Shown here piece after piece: positions 22,560 to 34,079 of a stretch of DNA of 64,000 nt. Origin of the DNA: Trichobilharzia szidati (taxonomy: Eukaryota; Platyhelminthes; Trematoda; Strigeidida; Schistosomatidae); contig OX235271.1 of the NCBI GenBank assembly GCA_944472155.2, positions 82,597,256-82,661,255 of the forward strand, in the 5' to 3' direction. Numbering within the stretch: position 1 is the first letter of the stretch; every line of letters begins with the position of its first letter. The notes under the pieces are model-generated. The model saw nothing but the letters and a program-made list of their open reading frames with translations, did not search any database and was not told where the DNA came from. The position numbers and the translations under genes were made by a program.

Positions 22560-23690
22560 AGAGGTTAAAGCCAAAGACTACGTAATAAAATAAAAGAAAG
22601 AGTAATGAGAATTAGTTAGTCTTAACGACTTAGGAATCGACTTGTTACCAGGGAATTGTCTTATGGACTTAGAATATGTAGATGACATAGTCCTGTTAGG
22701 GGAGGATGCTGACAAAATGCAGAGTCTTCTGAACACCTTGAGCAGCAGTCTTCGTATGTTTGGCATGCGATTCGCCCCTGTAAAATGCAAGATGCTGCTA
22801 CATGACTGGACTACGCCAACTCCTAGCTTAGTGAAATGGAGTGAATTGATAGAACATGTTGACCACCTCACCTATTTGGGAAGTTGTATCAGCACCAACG
22901 GACTGATTGGTGACGAAATCTCAGCACGGATCCAAAAAGCTCCAGCTGCTTTCGCTAACTTACACCATCTCTGGTGTAGGCGTAACATCCGGCTATCAAC
23001 CAAGGAACGTGTGTACTGCTCAGCAGTTCGCTCCGTCCTTCTCTATGGCTCTGAAATATGGCCAATACGAGTTGAAGACATGAAAAGGTTGACTGTTTTT
23101 GATCATAGATGTCTACGATCTCTTTCTCACGTTAGATGGTATAATAAGGTAAGTAATGTTGACGTTAGGCGTAAAGTGTTGGGCAAAGAGGGAAAATCAA
23201 TCGAAGAGGCTATAAAGTTATATAGATTGAGATGACCAGGTCACGTGCTGCGTATGCCTAACCATTGCCTCCCCCGACGGGCATTACTAGCTGATATAGG
23301 TGCAGGTTGGAAAAGAGTAAGTGGTGGCCAAACAAAAACATGGCATCAATCCATGAAACCCTTGACAGTTAAACTGAGTCAGGTAGGGAGGGAGATGCAG
23401 ACTTCCGGGTTGGGGCCCTCGGGACTCTAAGAATCAATGGCTGGAGACAATAGGTGACATGGCTCAAAATCGTTGTCGATGGCGCAGATGTATTCAGTCT
23501 CTTTAACCTTCATACTCCTTTCTACCATTACTCATTCTGTTTCAATCTTATACTTGTCAAAACTCAATTGATTCTCTTCACTCATCTTCTTGTCTGCCTT
23601 TGTGTGCTATTTGGAACGTGGCAACTGGAACTGCTGCACTTCGGTGCCAAGTTCTATGTTGAATACAGACAGACAGACAGTTACCAGGTA
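22560..23690 (+). pseudogene. LINE family 2 reverse transcriptase, C-terminal half (broken)
   Basis: The longest intact piece of this family here. The frame at 22642-23235 reads LEYVDDIVLLGEDADKM (the YVDD catalytic motif) and then VYCSAVRSVLLYGSEIWP and FDHRCLRSLSH. A single TGA replaces the expected Trp codon of RLRWLGHVLRMP at 23233. The same frame then continues through [17 protein letters not shown] and [12 protein letters not shown] to about 23390, where an insertion shifts it. The 3' end 'ccaagttctatgttgaa' is followed by four CAGA-type repeats. N-terminal RT motifs and the endonuclease are absent. Confidence 0.85.
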
Positions 23691-23739
23691 AGGGAATACC
23701 TGATAACCACTTCTTTCTGAACAAATTACTTAGGTTTCA

Positions 23740-24310
23740 AACTCTAGATATCAGTTGTTTCGTCAAACTTGAGAAGAACTGAAATATATCTCCTTCTGAT
23801 AATTTTAAAAGGTTTCAGAGAGTCCACCTCATGACCCGTATCAATGAGATGCCTGACAATAGCACTATTCAAGGCATTTGTTTCCTTGAAACTTAAGCTT
23901 TTTGGTAAATGTTCAGAAAATCGAAGGTGCAACCTCCTTTGTATTCTCCCAGTGTAACTGCTACCGCAGATACTTGTTAATGTGTATACAACAATTAAAG
24001 TTAACTTAAGAGGTGTATGTGTCGACCTTTGATTGTATCAAAGAGCATGTTGTCTGATGAAAGGGAATCAAATTAGCTTCAAAATAGGTCTAAGCTAGTG
24101 AGGTGTTCAATCTTTCGTTGACTATTCCTGCAGTATTATCACCTTTGAAATCAAGCTGTATGAAGATAAGCTCCATTCGAACTGTGATTTGTTTGACATT
24201 TAAACCTTCACATCTTCTATACTTGTTAATGAATTGCGTAGGGTATCCATTGTTTTTCAACATCTTTTCGATTGTGTGCGATTTAGTAATACTTCAAAGA
24301 TTTTTTAAGA
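23740..24310 (-). pseudogene. Penelope-like retroelement, GIY-YIG-type C-terminal fragment
   Basis: The minus strand reads SICGSSYTGRIQRRLHLRF, then SEHLPKSLSF, SAIVRHLIDTGHEVD and LKPFKII. This is the S-C-G...Y-x-G-R-x-x-R-R-L...R-x-x-EH pattern with the I-x-x-H-x-x-x-T-G-H block of PLE endonucleases. Upstream text to 24310 is also PLE-like but carries stops. This subfamily differs in sequence from the copy at 18110. Confidence 0.7.
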
Positions 24311-24311
24311 G

Positions 24312-24760
24312 AAGGTGAGGTCAAGACTGGAAAACTGTATCCAGACAGCCAGTCCTTGTCTAAAAGGGGACTCACACATTCTAGAAAGGGTTCAAAGGAA
24401 GGCAACACGTATGGTTCTTGGTATGACTAACTTATCATGCGAGGAAAGATTAGACAGACTACGGACCTGACCTATTCTCTCTTTTCTTTCCCACCAGGTC
24501 GGAACACCTTAAAGGATATAGCAGGAGAGTTCAAAAGCCAAGAAGAAATCATATTGCTGTTGAGTACTGGTTCTCACATCGAGTTATAAACTCTTGGAAC
24601 TGACTCCCAGAAAAAGTGGTGTCTGCAACCTCAACTGATTCATTCAAGAAGGATTTGGACAACCACAGAAATTTACTAGAAAAGGATTAACATAGGCTCC
24701 AAGCCTTCAACAAATAAATCTGAATGTGATAGTTTGTATGTGCGTAATGACTTAATGAAG
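24312..24760 (+). pseudogene. CR1-like LINE RT C-terminus and 3' end
   Basis: The + frame reads VRSRLENCIQTASPCLKGD and then ILERVQRKATRMVLGM, ERLDRLR and later SHRVINSWN and FKKDLDN. This is the standard C-terminal order of CR1-type reverse transcriptases (VRPHLEYCxQxWSP, LExVQRRATK, RVxxxWNxLP). It abuts the PLE relic directly, with stops and frameshifts. Confidence 0.8.
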
Positions 24761-25010
24761 AGTCAATTCATGCAATGTTGACTCGTACTGATTGTGAATG
24801 AATTTAACACGATCTTACACGGAGAGCCTGTTGAAAAATCTTCTTATAGACTAGGTGAATATCGTGTCATTCAACTTTTGTTTGATATTATTTGTAATAC
24901 TTACTAAATAAATGAATTATATAACAATTGATAAAACTGATAATTACTTAATACCTGTAGATACGTTTCATTAATTCTATCTAATAATACTTGGCACCAT
25001 GTATATACCT

Positions 25011-25026
25011 CTCTCTCTCTCTCACT
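25011..25026. repeat. (CT)n microsatellite
   Basis: Short pure dinucleotide run. Confidence 0.85.
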
Positions 25027-25130
25027 ATCTGTATTGTTCAATTATAAAGATGCATAAAAATGTAAATAATTACATATAGGTCATCTGATGACTATATTTT
25101 GATGGTTAATTTCACATTTATTTCATATCT

Positions 25131-25139
25131 ATCTTTCAC

Positions 25140-25197
<58 letters not shown>

Positions 25198-25203
25198 GTG
25201 AAA
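25131..25203. repeat. (TA)n tract inside a perfect palindrome
   Basis: 'ctttcacattata' precedes and 'tataatgtgaaag' follows about 26 TA units. The whole 73-bp segment is self-complementary and can extrude as a cruciform. Confidence 0.9.
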
Positions 25204-25283
25204 GTGCGTGGGCGTAAGGAGACCATCAGACTTAGTATTTCCTTATACACTTGACCTTGATTTATTTTCGATTTAGAAGTGCA

Positions 25284-25284
25284 C

Positions 25285-25339
<55 letters not shown>
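25284..25339. repeat. (ATT)n microsatellite
   Basis: About 18 ATT units. A second AAT run lies at 25412-25434. Confidence 0.95.
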
Positions 25340-25639
25340 GGTGTGATTGTGTTGATATACGTGTATTTTACGTCAGTTCAATAAAATTTTCAAATTCAAC
25401 TCGTGTTTAATGGTAATAATAATAATAATAATAATACATTATACTGGTAACTCACATTTTATTAAAATAGAATAAAATCTAATATTTACGTAGGTTGCAG
25501 TTTGACGTTGAGATATTATGGTTTCCAAATTAATCAGAGCATAATATATGCATATGACCAGCTTGACACCAGTATGACAGCAAAAAAGCGGGTGAAATTG
25601 TAAGATGCATAGATATATAATACACAAATCCCAATTGTA

Positions 25640-26518
25640 GTCAACTGGATGTTGCAGAAGACTGTGGAGAGCGTGAAGACAGGAATACGTTAAACCGATA
25701 AGAAGACTCTGGAAGGAATGGACTTCCTGGATGAATTAAGTCTGATGTTATAGAAATTTGAAGACTTACAGGCGAAAACTGACAAGTTGGTAGAAGAGAC
25801 GGACAGCAAAGATAGGACTTCAAGTGAACAGAGAGAAGATAGAAGTGATGAAGAAAGATATCCGGTCACCAATAACAAGCGCCAACTGCTATCAACGGGA
25901 GAAATTTGAAAGACGTCACCACTTTCATTTAAATAGGCAAGGATGAGGATGTAAAAGTCAGTCAGGATCAGAAAGGCAAAGACACACCTTCATTAATCTG
26001 AAATCGCTTTGGAAATCTTCTACACTCAGAATAAAGAATAACGTTCAGATTTTCAACACAAATGCTAATTCAATTCTTCTGTTTGGTTCAGAGACTTGGC
26101 GCGTTACGAGAAGCATTCTCAGCAGACTGCAGACTTTTATCAACAGCTGCCACCTTCACTGGCTCCATATTCATGATTAAACAGCTGGCCAGAAAGAATT
26201 AGCGACAAAAATCTCTTGTGTTGAACCAATCAAGAATCTATTGCTCAGTAAATATGATGAAGAAAATGGAGAAAGATCGGGTACACTCTGAGGAGACCGT
26301 CGAATAGTATCGCGTGCCAGGCCATTGTTCGAGTGAAAACCGAATGGAGAATGACAAGCTGGGCGCCCGAGGGTGGTACGAAGGAGGTCATGTGAACAAG
26401 AGATGAGAGCCTATGAGCAATCGTAACGCCAGCTAAAGAAGACTGCGGAGAACAGAAAAAAAAATGTGGATTTTCTGTTGTGGCCCTATTTTTCACTTGG
26501 CGCCCAAGGGAATAATAA
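25640..26518 (+). mobile_element. RTE-like LINE, C-terminal fragment and 3' end
   Basis: The same ordered blocks as at 9485-10430, from 'ggaatacgttaaaccg' through 'aatgctaattcaattcttct' to the 3' end 'cttggcgcccaagggaataa'. It has many stops. It is about 880 bp and 5'-truncated. Confidence 0.8.
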
Positions 26519-26529
26519 TAGTAATTTCG

Positions 26530-27265
26530 ACTGCTGTCTTGTTGTTATATTAGGTGTAATACTTGCCACACATATTATGATCTGAATCGTTGTGAGATGC
26601 TGTCCCACCGATGACCTCGGAATAGGAAGTTGGTCCAGGTAGTTGGTTTGGAATTAACCCTAAACTTGATCTCTCCTTAACCTAAAAACTAAACAGATTT
26701 CCTGTTTCATATAATCACTCTTCATTCAACACTGTTTTAAAAATGAATTTAGTGTTGTTTATCTGGTTTCACTGCTTTGAAATGACTGAGCATTCGAAGA
26801 TCATTCATTCGTGCTTTCGCACTTATTGGGTGTTGACAGTTTAACTTTTCCAGTTCGATTTTCCCACTGAAATTTTACCTCAAACTGGGTTAATCGAGGT
26901 GTGAAGGATATTCTCAAATATACGATTAAAAGTTCCTGCGTAACTGTTAATTCATAAGGAAATTTGTCAAGAATCAAGAGATAAGAATTGCGATATCTTC
27001 AATCTGATGTAGTAACGAAAATACTGATAGAAACAGAATTGAAATGAAATTGTGGTCTATCTTTAGCCTATTAGAAGACTTTCAACTTGACCTTGATGGT
27101 TCCTTGTACTAGATAATAGTCTGAGCCAACATCTGCTCCTCTTCTCCATCTTGTGTCTTGAGATTGAGATGAAGTCTGTCTGATTTTCCGTATGCCTGTC
27201 AGGTGAAACCCATGTTGCCTTATGTACATCCTTGTGCTTAAAAACACTGCCTCTAGTCATAAGCT
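26530..27265. other. Non-coding DNA, nothing recognised
   Basis: No supported feature. The minus ORF 27063-27260 has no motif. Confidence 0.4.
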
Positions 27266-27274
27266 AGGCCTTCA

Positions 27275-27440
27275 AGAGGAATCTATATGGGAAATGACAA
27301 ATTGGGCAAGGTAACAAGGATGAGATAGAAGTGATCATGTAGGTGGGAGATAAAAGTTTATGGGCAATCGTGGAGTTAGATAAAAGGTACTGCAGATATC
27401 AGGATGAAATGGAGATGTGTGCTGTCAAATCCCTACGTCC
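27275..27440 (+). mobile_element. RTE-like LINE 3' fragment
   Basis: Worn 'gggaaatgacaaattggg' and 'gtgatcatgtaggtggg' blocks, ending 'atgtgtgctgtcaaatccc'. It joins SINE-B directly. Confidence 0.6.
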
Positions 27441-27582
27441 AACGTACTATTGAAGAGTCCCAAACTAGAACGAAACAGCTGTCCAGTACTCCCAGGTTTT
27501 CCATTGGTTCTCTAAACAATGTTAGCTCATGATGAAATCCTGTAACCAATCAATCAAATTCCTACAAACCAACACCCGCCGG
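27441..27582 (+). mobile_element. SINE-B 3' half with hammerhead-like motif
   Basis: The motif at 27444-27489 reads GTACTA, TTGAAGA (C3 to T), stem-loop II, GAAA, CAGCTG, TC, CAGTAC. It is followed by the family tail ending 'aatcaaattcctacaaacc'. The tRNA head is absent. Confidence 0.75.
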
Positions 27583-27597
27583 GGATGACCAGCTTTT

Positions 27598-27790
27598 GTG
27601 CGTCGGTGGCACAGCGGTTAGGACACTCGCCGACCATGCACATGGCCCGAGGTTCGATACCCTACCGACGCACACCCGATATCTATGGTCAGCCTGCAAA
27701 ATTTGGGCTACCGATAACACATGCTGAAAATTCCATACCTGTACCAAAAATACTGTGTGGTTTCAAGCTAGTAAATAAACAAAACAATAA
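27598..27790 (+). mobile_element. SINE-A, tail type I
   Basis: tRNA-like head ('tggcacagcggttaggac', 'ggttcgatacc'), tail with 'ccgatatc' and 'gctgaaaattccatac', A-rich end. Confidence 0.85.
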
Positions 27791-27799
27791 ACAATATTC

Positions 27800-28860
27800 A
27801 TATTTTACATTTTCGAAGTTTGAGTGTTGTGACCACCTCTTGTTTGAATTAATTCATATATGAATCAATTAAAAAGCAGCTTGATGATGTAATCTGTGCA
27901 TAACTTCTTGTACACTGTATCATCCTGACATCTAACCTTCACACTGTTGTGGCTAATAACTCATTCATAATTGTAACCAAACAATAAAACCAACAAAAGG
28001 CCCATAAACTTACATTATTTTTACAACCCTTTTGATTCAAGCTTTTATGCTTCTTAAAGATATTCAAACTATTTAATTAATTATCTATCTATCTATCCTT
28101 GACAGACTATCACTTATGCGTAGGCTGTGGCCCTATTAACTAGACTAGCAGAACAAATGTTTTGGCCAGCAATAGTAATCTGCGTAATAAAGTAAAATAT
28201 GATAAAATCTTAATTAATTAGACCATTGGAAATGAATACCTGCAGGCATGATTAATTCTGCAGATGGTTTTGAATTTAGAATCACTGGTTAGTGGTCAGT
28301 GTTTCTTTGTTTAACAGAAGAATGTTTATGAACCGAAGTTTCTCTATTCTTTAACTTTGTAAAGCATCTCATTGAGGGTTCCAGTGAAAACGGCTTACTT
28401 AGAAGGCTATGTAAAGTTGTGAAGCACTGACTAAAAACTAATTGCTGAAATTCTTTGAAGAGACAAGTAAATGAATAGTTTTATTGAGAGAATTTTACAA
28501 ACAAAACTGTGGTTAATTCTCACTTCCAACTGCATCTATTCGTAAATGACGATTATGAATCTGTGTGTTACCAGTTTGCCCAAGTAGGTGGCGAGAATTT
28601 GGTAGGTGATTTGAATCGATTCGACTGTCTGAGTGAGTCGAGTCAAACAGGGTAAAATACTGATGAGGTTGGCCACAGACCAACCAAATAGCAGTTCACT
28701 TCTTTTTGGCTAGCAGACACTACTGTTTAACAAGAATGCTTGCCAGATAATCATATCAGTTAGTTGTAAAAATCCCAACATGAATTCAAATTGTAATCAG
28801 TAGAACTCTGAAACGTAATAAGCTTATGTAACTCAGTTGAATTTCCATCCAGTACGTTGT
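27800..28860. other. Non-coding DNA, nothing recognised
   Basis: AT-rich, with a short ATCT run near 28081. No gene supported. Confidence 0.4.
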
Positions 28861-28864
28861 TTTG

Positions 28865-29350
28865 TTCTATTATGAGATTTACAGCGAACCAGCGACCTTC
28901 CGGTTATAAGGCAAGCTATCAGGCGCTCCCTGGCTTTCAATAATTCTCTAACTGATGTTAGTTCGCAGTGAAATCTACACTAAAATGAAATAACCGCAAA
29001 ACTCATAGTTTAAATACCAAGCTCCAGATGAATGGTGGCTACTAGATGACTGTCCTGAACTTGTAACTAGAAGTTGTGGCCAGTGAGGTCCACCATGTAA
29101 AGTTGAAATGAATTGTATTGCTTTGCAGTACTTCCATATGACATTGGGTGGAATTCACGGGCCATTGAGTTCCAACCTAAGTGGATGAATGGTCAAAAAG
29201 GTCACCTAGTAACCTGAAGGTCTCCAGTTTGATCACTGGTGGTGTGTTGGGTGCACATTACTGAGGAGTCTGGGACTAGAGAGAAGCAGCTAACCAGATG
29301 TCTATCGTTTTCGGTGGTTGTTTAACTGATACTGGTTCATGACGAAATTG
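28865..29350 (+). mobile_element. Two degenerate SINE-B copies
   Basis: 28865-28990 keeps 'accttccggttataaggcaag' and the tail 'ttctctaactgatgttag' but has lost the ribozyme. 29085-29350 keeps the leader ('gaattcacgggccattga'), a worn head and tail text, with ACTGAGGAGTC in place of the core. No cleavage element remains. Confidence 0.55.
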
Positions 29351-29539
29351 ACACTGGAATTAATCCAAATACATAATTGAAATATAACATATAGTTGTTA
29401 CAACGTTCATTCACATCACTTAATGAATGCTTTTCGATACGCTGTAATTGGATTTTCTCTTTTATAGCTCTAAAACGTCTAAACTAAATTTTTAGTAATC
29501 AATAACTTGAAGTAGAACTCGATCGGAAAGCGATAATTT

Positions 29540-29695
29540 TAGGCTTCCGTAGTTGACATGGAGACCATCGTGTCAGGAGGAAACGGAGACTTATGTGCAG
29601 TCGTGTATCCAGCTTCTGGAAGTGATGGAAAAAAGTCAAGAACAGTGGATATGTGCCTTTGGGACCCTATGTTCCACTGCAAAAGCAATAACGAT
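29540..29695 (+). mobile_element. RTE-like LINE 3' fragment, degenerate
   Basis: Worn 'acatggagaccatcgtgtca', 'ggaggaaacggagac' and 'gtgcagtcgtg' blocks from the family's C-terminus, ending 'gggaccctatgttccac'. Confidence 0.5.
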
Positions 29696-29782
29696 TATTG
29701 TAGTGATAATACCTCGGAGAAATTCCATTTGTTTGTACCATATTCTATTGAGCGTTTCTCCACGCTGTAAGAATATTACTAT

Positions 29783-30035
29783 GGCGTGTGCTACTGATAC
29801 AAATTATCAGTAGTATATAAAGAGACGTTCATCGGGATTAAAAACATCAAATAGCAGGGAGACAGATTTCAGATACACAGGAGACATGAAAGGAATACAA
29901 AGAAACATAATATAAAGGAAGGCGGGAAGTAGGACAACACGGGAAGATCTGTGCGTTTGGTGATTTGGAGATTCCAAACGGCTAATAAATATTCCTTTAC
30001 CATGTCTCTCGTCTTCTATCGTTACACTATGATTC
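29783..30035 (+). mobile_element. LTR-like repeat, copy 1
   Basis: It begins near 'gtgtgctactgat' with a hairpin (ACTGAT...ATCAGT) and contains 'gagacgttcatcgggatt'. It carries an AATAAA-like 'aataaatattcc' near its 3' end and finishes 'gttaca'. Two interrupted relatives lie at 58552-59605 and 61262-62025. TG...CA ends and a late poly(A) signal suggest a solo LTR, but no paired LTR or gag/pol was found. Confidence 0.45.
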
Positions 30036-30304
30036 AACTCTACTATTCTATATAAGTTTATTTGTTATAACACATATTGACAGCCTATTAATAACTGGAT
30101 AGTGTTTCGACCATATACACTAACACACTGACTAAAATCTATTCTTACATCAAGTCCACTTTAGTGTTTCTTTTTCTTACTATCCAAAGGTTACCTAAAA
30201 GAATACGGTGAAAATGACAAAAGTACATATCTCATTACCAAATAATAATGTATAGTTTGATCAGTAGTTTACAAGCAGTATAGTTTACATTTGCTCGATG
30301 CAGT

Positions 30305-30720
30305 TTTCTTCCAGGTAAGACCAGAGATTGATATCAGTTAGAGAATCACTGAAACCACAAGGGAGTACTGGACAGCTATTTCCTCCTCCTCCTGGTTTGG
30401 GACTCATCATCAGTACGCACCGGGTGGGTTTCAAAATTAGGACCTTCCAGTTACAAAGCAAGTTCATATCCCATTTAGTCACTGGGACCCGATTCAGTGA
30501 CCAGTCTATGAATTCTAACTTCTACCAATTCGTGATTTTAGCACGACCAGCAACCAGTGTCATCGGTGGGGACTCCATCCTCACTGCCAACTGGATGGAT
30601 CCCACTGGTCATGACTTCTCACTAGAACTCACTCCAAGCAACTTCATCCTGTAGCCAGTCGCTAGCGAGCGTTGTTTGAAACCCAGTGGGTGTGCACTAC
30701 CGATTAGTCCCAAAACAGTT
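30305..30720 (-). mobile_element. SINE-B copy (minus) with truncated inverted partner
   Basis: The minus strand has leader, head and motif (30416-30365: GTACTG, then ATGATGA, stem II enlarged by a GGA repeat, GAAA, TAGCTG, TC, CAGTAC). At 30676-30716 the + strand starts a partner copy ('gaaacccagtgggtgtg', 'accgattagtcccaaaac') that breaks off inside stem II. Confidence 0.7.
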
Positions 30721-30724
30721 TTCT

Positions 30725-31130
30725 TCGTCAGTGTTCTTCAACTTTTAAATCATACACTCGTTGATACTCTGTCAGTTGTAAATCGTTAATATATATATTT
30801 CATTTTATTAAATAGGATTGTTTACTATGGAATATTCTATCTTCAATAATCCAAATGATTTTTGTTTAGAATGGCACATGGTAAAGCGTATGACTGATGA
30901 CGTCTGTATGCTACTACGAGAATACTTTTTTTGAATAACTAATTTATAGATGAATCATATGCAAGGAGTAATAGATAACGAAGACATGATTGCAAACTGT
31001 TGTAGACTAGGCAAGAAAAACAAATGGTAAGCAAGGACAAAGACTCAAAATATGAAGCTTCATTATATATACGAAAAGACAATTACAAACTGTGGTGAAC
31101 CAGTACAGACGGTCTCTAATACTGAATACT
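30725..31130. other. Non-coding DNA, nothing recognised
   Basis: No supported feature. Confidence 0.4.
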
Positions 31131-31132
31131 TG

Positions 31133-31350
31133 TGCGTCGGTGGTACAATGCTAGAATACTCGTCAACCACTCATGTGGTCAGGGTTCATTCCCCGGTCAA
31201 CGTAATCTTAAACCTCGCCTAGTTTACTAGCCCGTAGTGAGCCCAGAAAAGAGAGGTGATAGATGAGGCTCACAATCCCAGACTCTAAAAGCAACACTGC
31301 CACTAAATTTTTGAATCCCTATGTTCCACTAGGGACGCAAAGAAATGAAT
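31133..31350 (+). mobile_element. SINE-A, tail type II (worn)
   Basis: The head has 'gcgtcggtggtacaatgc' and a B box changed to 'ggttcattcc'. The tail ends 'tatgttccactagggacgc' followed by an A-rich end. Confidence 0.65.
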
Positions 31351-31369
31351 GAATTTCTTAACCACTTGT

Positions 31370-32115
31370 CAGCTGTAAGATGAGACTTTAGGAGTGGACT
31401 ACACCGACTTTCAGCTTAAAGATAGGGTGTAGAAGTGGTACAGCGTGTTGACCAATTCACTTATTTGAGAAGTTTCATCCGTCCCAAATAAACTGACTAC
31501 TGACAGATACAAAGGGTTCATGTGACATTTACCAACTAACATCATCTCTGGCATAGACGTGATAATTGGCAATCGGTCAAAAACATGTGTATTGCACAGT
31601 AGTTCACTCTTTCATCCTTTACGGCTATGAAACAGGTCCAATGAAAGCAGAATATATGAAGACACTAGCTGTCTTTGACCTCAGATGTTTGCGTAATATG
31701 AGTCAATGAGGCTGTAAAACTACATCAGTTGCGATGACTGGGACACACATTGTGCATGCCAGGTCATCGTCACTATCGACAGGCGATATTAGCTTCCATA
31801 GAATTAGGTTGAAGGAAAGTTAGAGGTGGTCGAACGCAAAACTAGAATCAGTCCATGAAGTCTTCGACAGGTGGTTTAGACTACGTAAAAAGGTGTAGAC
31901 TGTCTGGTTGGGATCCTCAAGATCAGAACAACCAACCCATGTCCACTCAACCCTCCTGTGTTGCCACGTTGCTGTAGTTTCTTCCGCACATTTCTGCTCA
32001 TTTTAGTTTTCCTGAATCTCTTTTTCCTACTTTTATTTGCTACATGGAATGTGGCAACTTATAATGCAGCACATCTGTGCAAAGTTCTATGTTGAAATTC
32101 AGTAAGTCAGTCAAT
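31370..32115 (+). pseudogene. LINE family 2 C-terminal fragment (highly degenerate)
   Basis: Worn equivalents of the family blocks in order: 'tggactacaccgactttcag', 'caccagttcactctttcat'-like VRS...LLYGYE text, then a short form of LGHxxxMPGH and the 3' end 'gcaaagttctatgttgaaa' with GTCA-type tail repeats at about 32090-32112. Many stops. Confidence 0.7.
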
Positions 32116-32164
32116 CAACCATTTAGAACCATAAATTTATTCACACAAGAGAATACAACGAATA

Positions 32165-32460
32165 TTTTCAATAGTTAAGTGTGAGGATGGATGTCCCACA
32201 GATGACACTGGTTGGTGGTCGCTCTAAATCACGAAGTGGTAGAAGTTAGAATTCATAAACTGGCCATTGAATTGGGGTCCCAGTAACTGAATGGTATACG
32301 AGCTTGCCTAGTACCCAGAAGGTCCTGAGTTCGAACCCTGGTGTGTGAGTGCGTACTGCCGATGATTCCCGAACTAGGAGGATTAGACAGCTGTCCAGTA
32401 CTCCCTGGTGATCTCAATGGTTCTCTAACTGATATCAATCTGTGATGAACTCGTCAAAAC
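32165..32460 (+). mobile_element. SINE-B copy, near full length
   Basis: Leader, head ('taactgaatggtatacgag', 'gagttcgaaccctgg'), and motif at 32353-32401: GTACTG, CCGATGA, stem-loop II, GATTAGA instead of GAAA, CAGCTG, TC, CAGTAC. The tail ends near 'tgatgaactcgtcaaaac'. Loss of GAAA should abolish cleavage. Confidence 0.8.
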
Positions 32461-32464
32461 AACG

Positions 32465-32925
32465 AATATTATTTTTTTAATAAGAGATGTATTGGTACAG
32501 GAGATAAATTTAAGTTTGGATGGACAGACATTATGAAGACAGAAACTTGCATTGTTTCATAACAGTTCATGTAGTTGCACTCCAGAGTAACATAAAATAA
32601 TAGAATGAAGTGAATATTTTTTTGAAGTTTCCTGTTAGGTGACATAATGTCACTTTTGCAAATACATAAAAATTTCTCTTTGTATGTACTTTTAAAAAAC
32701 TAATCTAGGTTGTAAGCAGCTGAAGAAAAGCCGACCAAATAAAATGATATCATATTAGTTTGTACACATCGTCTTTTTTACTTTGTTCAAATTCATGAGA
32801 ATAATGTCATAGTCCTATTTGGCTGATGTATGTGAATCTATATTTCTACAGTTAACTCCTCGATTGTATACCGGTGAGTATCTCCGCCTGCCACATGGAA
32901 GGCCTGGAAACCCGGTCGAGGAGCT
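32465..32925. other. Non-coding DNA, nothing recognised
   Basis: Text just before 32930 ('cacatggaaggcctgg') may belong to an older repeat. No gene supported. Confidence 0.4.
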
Positions 32926-32929
32926 GGTT

Positions 32930-33165
32930 TTTTGCATCGGTCGTTCAGCAGTAGAGTGTTGGCCGACCATGCACGTGGTCCGGGGTTCGAATTCCGGCCG
33001 GCACACACCTTTACCTTCTTTAGCCGGTTAAAAACTCGAAAAAGAGTGGAGGTTGGGCGAGAGGCTAGCAACCCCACCCCGTAAGAAAACACCACTGCTA
33101 CTGAAACTTCACCGCTAAAGTTTGAAGCCTTATGTTCCACTGGGACGCAAAGGAATAAAAAAATA
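32930..33165 (+). mobile_element. SINE-A, tail type II
   Basis: The head has an A-box-like 'tcagcagtagagtgttgg' and a B box 'ggttcgaattcc'. The tail carries 'gaggctagcaaccccacc' and ends 'ccactgggacgcaaagga' plus A-rich sequence. Confidence 0.8.
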
Positions 33166-33169
33166 ACAT

Positions 33170-33850
33170 AACAAACCCAGTTTACTCTGCCTTTAATTCT
33201 ATTACACATAACATGTGCTAAAAATCTAATAGTAGTTGAGCACTTGGATTATTCCCAAATTCCCCGACTTTAATGACTTATCACAGCCGCAAAGCACGAT
33301 ACACCGGATTGTTACAGAGTTATTAGGTAATCGAATATCTTGTCTGTGCCATTTAGTGAAGGCAAAACTGACCGATTCAACTTCCTAGGTAAGTAAATTC
33401 GCCATTCAATTCAACATTATATCAATGCATAACATGCTAAAGCAAAATTTACACTGGGAAACATATGAGAAAACATTTTGAAGGTATCAGTCAATGTTCA
33501 CAATCAGTATACTCAGATTTTATGACCACTTATCCTGTATGTTGTATCAAAGTTGACTATGAATGCTCTCACAAGATTGACCCTTGAAAGGTTAAACGAA
33601 GAAGAAGCCTCATTCAGTATCTTCATGATAAAAATAAGTATAAATCCAGAAAAAGTCTTTAACAAACTTGAGTCAACTACAATGCCTTAAGATATAGCGT
33701 CACGAAGACTTAAAAATGACTACGAGCATTCAGCGATATGGTTTCTCTAAACTCACATACGGCTACTAAGCAAATTCGCCTTCACAAAATTTAGTAACGG
33801 ACGAGACTGAATGTCACTTTCAAGTCAAGGATAAACTGGGGTTGTTCTGA
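33170..33850. other. Non-coding DNA, nothing recognised
   Basis: No supported feature. Confidence 0.4.
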
Positions 33851-33857
33851 TATATTT

Positions 33858-34070
33858 TTTTTCATTTCTTTGTGTCCCAAGTGGAAAAAGAGGGCTTCAA
33901 GGTTAGACATTGAAATTTCAGTAGTGGTGTTATTTCACGGGGTAGGATTGCTAGCTCTAAACCCAACCTTCCCTCTTTACCGCCTAAGCGAGGTTTGGAA
34001 GTGCGTTGAACGGGAGTCAGACCCTCTCTACGTGAGTGATCAGGCTTATCTCCACGCTAACACACACCTG
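33858..34070 (-). mobile_element. SINE-A, tail type II (minus)
   Basis: The complement carries the type II tail ('tagcaatcctaccccgtg') from the A-rich end at 33858 up to a worn head near 34060. Confidence 0.6.
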
Positions 34071-34079
34071 GTAAGATAA

